The notes beneath the pieces are model-generated. The model was given only the letters and a program-made list of their open reading frames with translations, was not told where the DNA came from and did no database searches. A stretch of DNA of 64,000 nt from Flavobacterium foetidum (GTDB lineage: Bacteria; Bacteroidota; Bacteroidia; Flavobacteriales; Flavobacteriaceae). This document shows positions 61,507 through 64,000 of this stretch, one piece after another; the stretch's first letter is position 1, and each line of letters starts with the position of its first letter. A program made the position numbers and the translations under genes. The stretch spans positions 164,687-228,686 of the forward strand of contig NZ_SJTF01000009.1 in the NCBI RefSeq assembly GCF_004634245.1. The letters run 5' to 3'.

Positions 61507-62208
61507 TTACCATTGATGAAAACTATAGCCTACCGAAAAGCAAAAAACACTGCTTTTGTTTTGATTTTCGATGAACTGAAAAGAGGAAGCATGACTTTTG
61601 ACCATATCTTTTACTCCGAGATAATAGCGCATGTCAAAATGAATGCTTTTATGGAGTTCATATCCTAATGCAAAGCACAATGCAAAATCGCCTGCACCTT
61701 CGAGACCGTCTATGTAAAACTGTCTTGTCGCTACATCGTACATTCCATTGGCTTCGTTAGAAGTATAAGTAACATTATTGGGAGATAAGTTAATGCCGTA
61801 AAATGCTCCAGCACCCAAATTGAGGCCTTCGTACGGATACACTTTGTACAATGCGCCGATTTGCAGATAGGAGTAGTGAAGCCCCAAATCAAACTTTTTT
61901 CCTAGAGCATCCTGATAGGTGACTTTTTCGCCAGATTGTCTAAACAGGATCTCGGGCTGAATGGCAACGCGGGTATCGTAAAGTTTTAAATTAAGAAAGA
62001 AACCTCCTTCTAGCCCATAAACACCTTGATTTTCCATAGTGCTGTTGTCAAAAGTGTTGTCTCGTCCTTTGATGCTTTCTGGCAGATTACTGATTTTAGA
62101 ATACAGTCCGCCTAATTTTAATCCGTAAGTGATGTTGGTTTCGTTTTGGGCGTATATGGAATTAAAAAAGCACGAAAATATTAATAAGCGTAATATTACT
62201 TTCATCAA
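61507..62208 (-). CDS. Outer-membrane beta-barrel protein (PorT-like), copy 1
   Basis: A 233-residue protein with a signal peptide (MMKVILRLLIFSCFFNSIYAQ) and repeated amphipathic strands (LKLYDTRVAIQPEILFRQSG, HYSYLQIGALYKVYPYEGLN). It is a paralogue of the next gene, 10 bp downstream. It is the first gene of the presumed five-gene run ending in the immunity lipoprotein. The direct upstream region contains a palindrome near 62255-62277. Function is not proven; the barrel fold is fairly sure. Confidence 0.87.
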   Translation of the reverse strand: MMKVILRLLIFSCFFNSIYAQNETNITYGLKLGGLYSKISNLPESIKGRDNTFDNSTMENQGVYGLEGGFFLNLKLYDTRVAIQPEILFRQSGEKVTYQDALGKKFDLGLHYSYLQIGALYKVYPYEGLNLGAGAFYGINLSPNNVTYTSNEANGMYDVATRQFYIDGLEGAGDFALCFALGYELHKSIHFDMRYYLGVKDMVKSHASSFQFIENQNKSSVFCFSVGYSFHQW

Positions 62209-62254
62209 AAAAAATTTTTGCGAATATATGTATTAATTATCACTACTTTTTACG

Positions 62255-62280
62255 GAATCCCGTCAAACGGGTGTTTTTTA
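62255..62280. promoter_or_regulatory. Palindrome upstream of the OMP-RHS operon
   Basis: On the minus strand CCCGT-TTG-ACGGG is followed by ATTCCGTAAAAAG, about 50-70 bp before the first gene. It could be an operator or a short hairpin. No standard promoter is obvious next to it. The rest of the region 62209-62518 shows no gene. Confidence 0.4.
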
Positions 62281-62506
62281 TCGACAAACAACGTTAATTT
62301 TTAACCAGAAAGGCTGTAAGAGGCTTTTTGATAGATTTAAGGTAGATTTTTAACTTTTGTTTAAAGGCAAAAAACTGTTCAATATTTCTGAATGGATTTT
62401 TGTTATAAAAATGAGGCTGATTGTATTTGAAGCTGGACTAGCTGTTTTATTTCTAAACTGTGTCACCCCAAAAGTTAAGAAGTGAAGTAGTTTTATACTG
62501 GAATTA

Positions 62507-62723
62507 TTATTCATATAACCCGTTGGGTGTAATTAAAAAAATAAAAGCATTTTAACACATAGAAGCATAGTTTTTTGTGCCGAAAAAAAGAAAATGGAAG
62601 AAACAAGTTTCCACACATAGCTAAACTATGTGCATTTAGACTAGTGAAACGCCTTTTTTAAGTTTAGTTAAACTATGTTTCTATGTGTTGAAAATAATTT
62701 AACCCAACGAGTTATTCATATAA
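62507..62723. mobile_element. MITE-like element, copy C, with 12-bp target duplication
   Basis: The element at 62519-62711 starts CCCGTTGGGTGTAATT and ends AATTTAACCCAACGAG, so the termini are inverted (CGTTGGGT). TTATTCATATAA flanks it on both sides (62507-62518 and 62712-62723), a perfect 12-bp target-site duplication. It has AACACATAGAA(G/A)CATAG arms and a CACATAG-CTAAA-CTATGTG centre. It carries no gene. Confidence 0.9.
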
Positions 62724-62736
62724 AAAAATAATATTG

Positions 62737-63465
62737 ATGAACGTCCATTTTATACAACACGAATTATTTGAAGCGCCTGGTGCTTACTTGAACTGGGCTG
62801 AAAAGCGTGAACACTTTATATCGTTTTCAAAAATGTTTGAAAACGATATGCTTCCGCATGCACTAGAAAATATAGATATGCTCATTGTAATGGGTGGCCC
62901 CCAAAGTCCTAATACTACGCAGGAGGAATGTTCGCACTTTAATGCAAAAGCGGAGATTTCGTTAATTCAAAAATGTATTCGAAAAGGAAAAGCTGTCGTA
63001 GGGGTGTGTTTAGGAGCGCAGCTTATTGGTGAAGCATTGGGTGCAAAATTCGTATATAGTCCCGAAAAAGAAATCGGAATCCTGCCAATTCGGTTGACAG
63101 ATTATGGTCTAGAAGATTCTGTCGCACATTTTGGAACATCTTTAAAGGTTGGGCACTGGCATAATGATATGCCCGGGCTTACGGCAGATTCTAAAATATT
63201 AGCAGAAAGCGAAGGATGCCCGAGACAGATTATTGCATATTCAAATTTAGTTTACGGATTTCAATGCCATATGGAACTTACGCCCAATGTTGTAGAGTTG
63301 CTTATTGCAGAAGACGAGGATTTTTTAATCCAAAATACCACACACAAGTTTGTTCAAAAGCCAAATGAAATTAGAAGCTATGATTTTGCAGCAATGAATG
63401 AGAAACTGTTTTTGTTTTTGGATAAGCTCGTTGCCGATTTTGAAAAGACTTCTCGTATTAAGTAA
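62737..63465 (+). CDS. Class I glutamine amidotransferase-like protein
   Basis: A 242-residue protein of the GuaA/GATase-1 type. The nucleophile elbow is GVCLGAQLIGEALGA near residue 90, MLIVMGGPQSPN lies near residue 49, and the His motif is VYGFQCHMELTP near residue 175. The reading starts at the ATG at 62737; an in-frame TTG one codon upstream is less likely. Related stand-alone enzymes hydrolyse glutamine or small gamma-glutamyl compounds; the substrate here is not known. It lies only 14 bp after the MITE's target duplication, so the element may influence its expression. Confidence 0.9.
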   Translation: MNVHFIQHELFEAPGAYLNWAEKREHFISFSKMFENDMLPHALENIDMLIVMGGPQSPNTTQEECSHFNAKAEISLIQKCIRKGKAVVGVCLGAQLIGEALGAKFVYSPEKEIGILPIRLTDYGLEDSVAHFGTSLKVGHWHNDMPGLTADSKILAESEGCPRQIIAYSNLVYGFQCHMELTPNVVELLIAEDEDFLIQNTTHKFVQKPNEIRSYDFAAMNEKLFLFLDKLVADFEKTSRIK

Positions 63466-63638
63466 TCTTTTTTAATTGACTAGCTATTTGTGTTTGTTGA
63501 TCTTTAATTTTTTTTTCTCACTCCACAAAATTTTAATATCTGTCCATTTGTACATCTGTATTGAAAACATAGCCAGTGGATTTCCTCCTGACCCGTCATG
63601 TCGGACTATTGTCGGATTAATTTTAGTTCATAAAAACA

Positions 63639-63664
63639 AAACGCCTTGATTTGACAAGGCGTTT
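63639..63664 (-). terminator. tRNA operon terminator
   Basis: A 10-bp stem AAACGCCTTG/CAAGGCGTTT with a 6-nt loop, followed on the minus strand by T-rich sequence, after tRNA-Leu. The region 63466-63638 holds nothing I can identify. Confidence 0.85.
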
Positions 63665-63688
63665 GTTGTTTTCTAAATGTAGTTTGTG

Positions 63689-63771
63689 TGACCATGGAGG
63701 GATTTGAACCCTCACGCCCTTGCGAGCACCACCCCCTCAAGATGGCGAGTCTACCGTTTCTCCACATGGCC
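63689..63771 (-). tRNA. tRNA-Leu (GAG)
   Basis: An 83-nt class II tRNA with acceptor GGCCATG/CATGGTC, anticodon stem CCATC/GGTGG, loop TTGAGGG (anticodon GAG), a long variable arm and T-arm GAGGG-TTCAAAT-CCCTC. The CCA end is not encoded. It is downstream of the Lys genes on the same strand. Confidence 0.95.
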
Positions 63772-63774
63772 TTA

Positions 63775-63814
63775 AAAGAAAAAAGGTCAAGTAAATTAAA
63801 TTACTCGACCTTTT
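63775..63814 (-). terminator. Hairpin between tRNA-Lys and tRNA-Leu
   Basis: AAAAGGTCAAGTAA pairs with TTACTCGACCTTTT (one mismatch), followed on the minus strand by T-rich sequence. It would end the tRNA-Lys transcript or separate the two. Confidence 0.7.
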
Positions 63815-63815
63815 G

Positions 63816-63888
63816 TGACCCGACTGGGGCTCGAACCCAGGACCCCATCATTAAAAGTGATGTGCTCTACCGACTGAGCTATCGAGTC
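63816..63888 (-). tRNA. tRNA-Lys (UUU), copy 1
   Basis: A 73-nt tRNA with acceptor GACTCGA/TCGGGTC, D-arm with GCTCAGTCGGTAGAGC, loop CTTTTAA (anticodon UUU) and T-arm CTGGG-TTCGAGC-CCCAG. The CCA end is not encoded. It is identical over the visible part to the second copy. Confidence 0.97.
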
Positions 63889-63928
63889 AATGCTATCAAG
63901 AAACTTATTTTGTTAATTACAAATTTTG

Positions 63929-64000
63929 TGACCCGACTGGGGCTCGAACCCAGGACCCCATCATTAAAAGTGATGTGCTCTACCGACTGAGCTATCGAGT
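63929..64000 (-). tRNA. tRNA-Lys (UUU), copy 2, cut by window end
   Basis: A second tRNA-Lys identical to the first over 72 nt; only the first base lies outside the window. The 40-bp spacer between the two is AT-rich. A tandem pair is consistent with demand for AAA/AAG codons in an AT-rich genome. Confidence 0.97.

Noticed and set aside
63688..63990. Plus-strand reading frame of 100 codons
   Set aside because: It is the antisense of tRNA-Leu and two tRNA-Lys genes; its GARTQDP-like peptide is a well-known false gene over tRNAs.

Overview
This window looks like chromosomal DNA from a Flavobacterium-type member of the Bacteroidota. The DNA is AT-rich. Several genes have a -7 box of the form TAnnTTTG and no clear Shine-Dalgarno site. 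Two large exported proteins end in type IX secretion (T9SS) sorting domains. CarB is the short form without the allosteric domain, and there are DUF4252 and BtuG-like proteins.

Layout. 1-9.0 kb: a TPR membrane protein, rpmH, carB, a lipoprotein, a YiaA-like protein, an ECF sigma/anti-sigma/DUF4252 operon and an S41 protease lipoprotein. 9.0-20.9 kb: a corrinoid uptake and salvage locus. It holds a BtuG-like surface lipoprotein and a BtuB-like receptor behind a cobalamin riboswitch, then cobC, cobS, a bluB-cobT fusion, cobU and a BtuFCD-type ABC importer. A RAYT transposase with its REP pair sits inside the cob genes. A GxxExxY pseudogene bounded by ~85-bp inverted repeats sits between the permease and ATPase genes. 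21-35.7 kb: TrmL, an RluE-like pseudouridine synthase, a short-chain dehydrogenase, a large T9SS-exported endonuclease/phosphatase-family protein, a MepB-like protein, a second ECF sigma factor with an unusual membrane-spanning partner, a PrcB-like lipoprotein, RmuC, a thioesterase, a VOC protein and a YceI protein. 35.7-44.8 kb: a light/carotenoid region with a TIGR01777 oxidoreductase, a TetR regulator, an ABC1 kinase, a photolyase, an SRPBCC protein, crtZ, crtB, crtI and a CarH/LitR-like MerR regulator that keeps its B12-binding motifs. 45-62.2 kb: a polymorphic-toxin island. Two outer-membrane barrel paralogues, a T9SS protein and a 3,273-residue SpvB/RHS protein with a variable C-terminal domain are followed by its predicted immunity lipoprotein and a string of orphan toxin tails and immunity genes, several of them broken. 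62.2-64 kb: a MITE with a 12-bp target duplication, a glutamine amidotransferase and tRNA genes (Leu-GAG and two Lys-UUU, the second cut by the window end).

How the parts connect. The corrinoid genes can import cobinamide or cobalamin and rebuild the nucleotide loop, so they could supply the B12 cofactor that the CarH-like regulator next to the carotenoid genes is predicted to sense. The toxin island fits inter-bacterial competition with an outer-membrane/T9SS-associated delivery context rather than type VI secretion, because no PAAR or VgrG part is visible. Three related palindromic elements (a gene-bearing one at 19.5 kb and gene-less ones at 40.2 and 62.5 kb) point to an active or recently active small mobile family in this genome.
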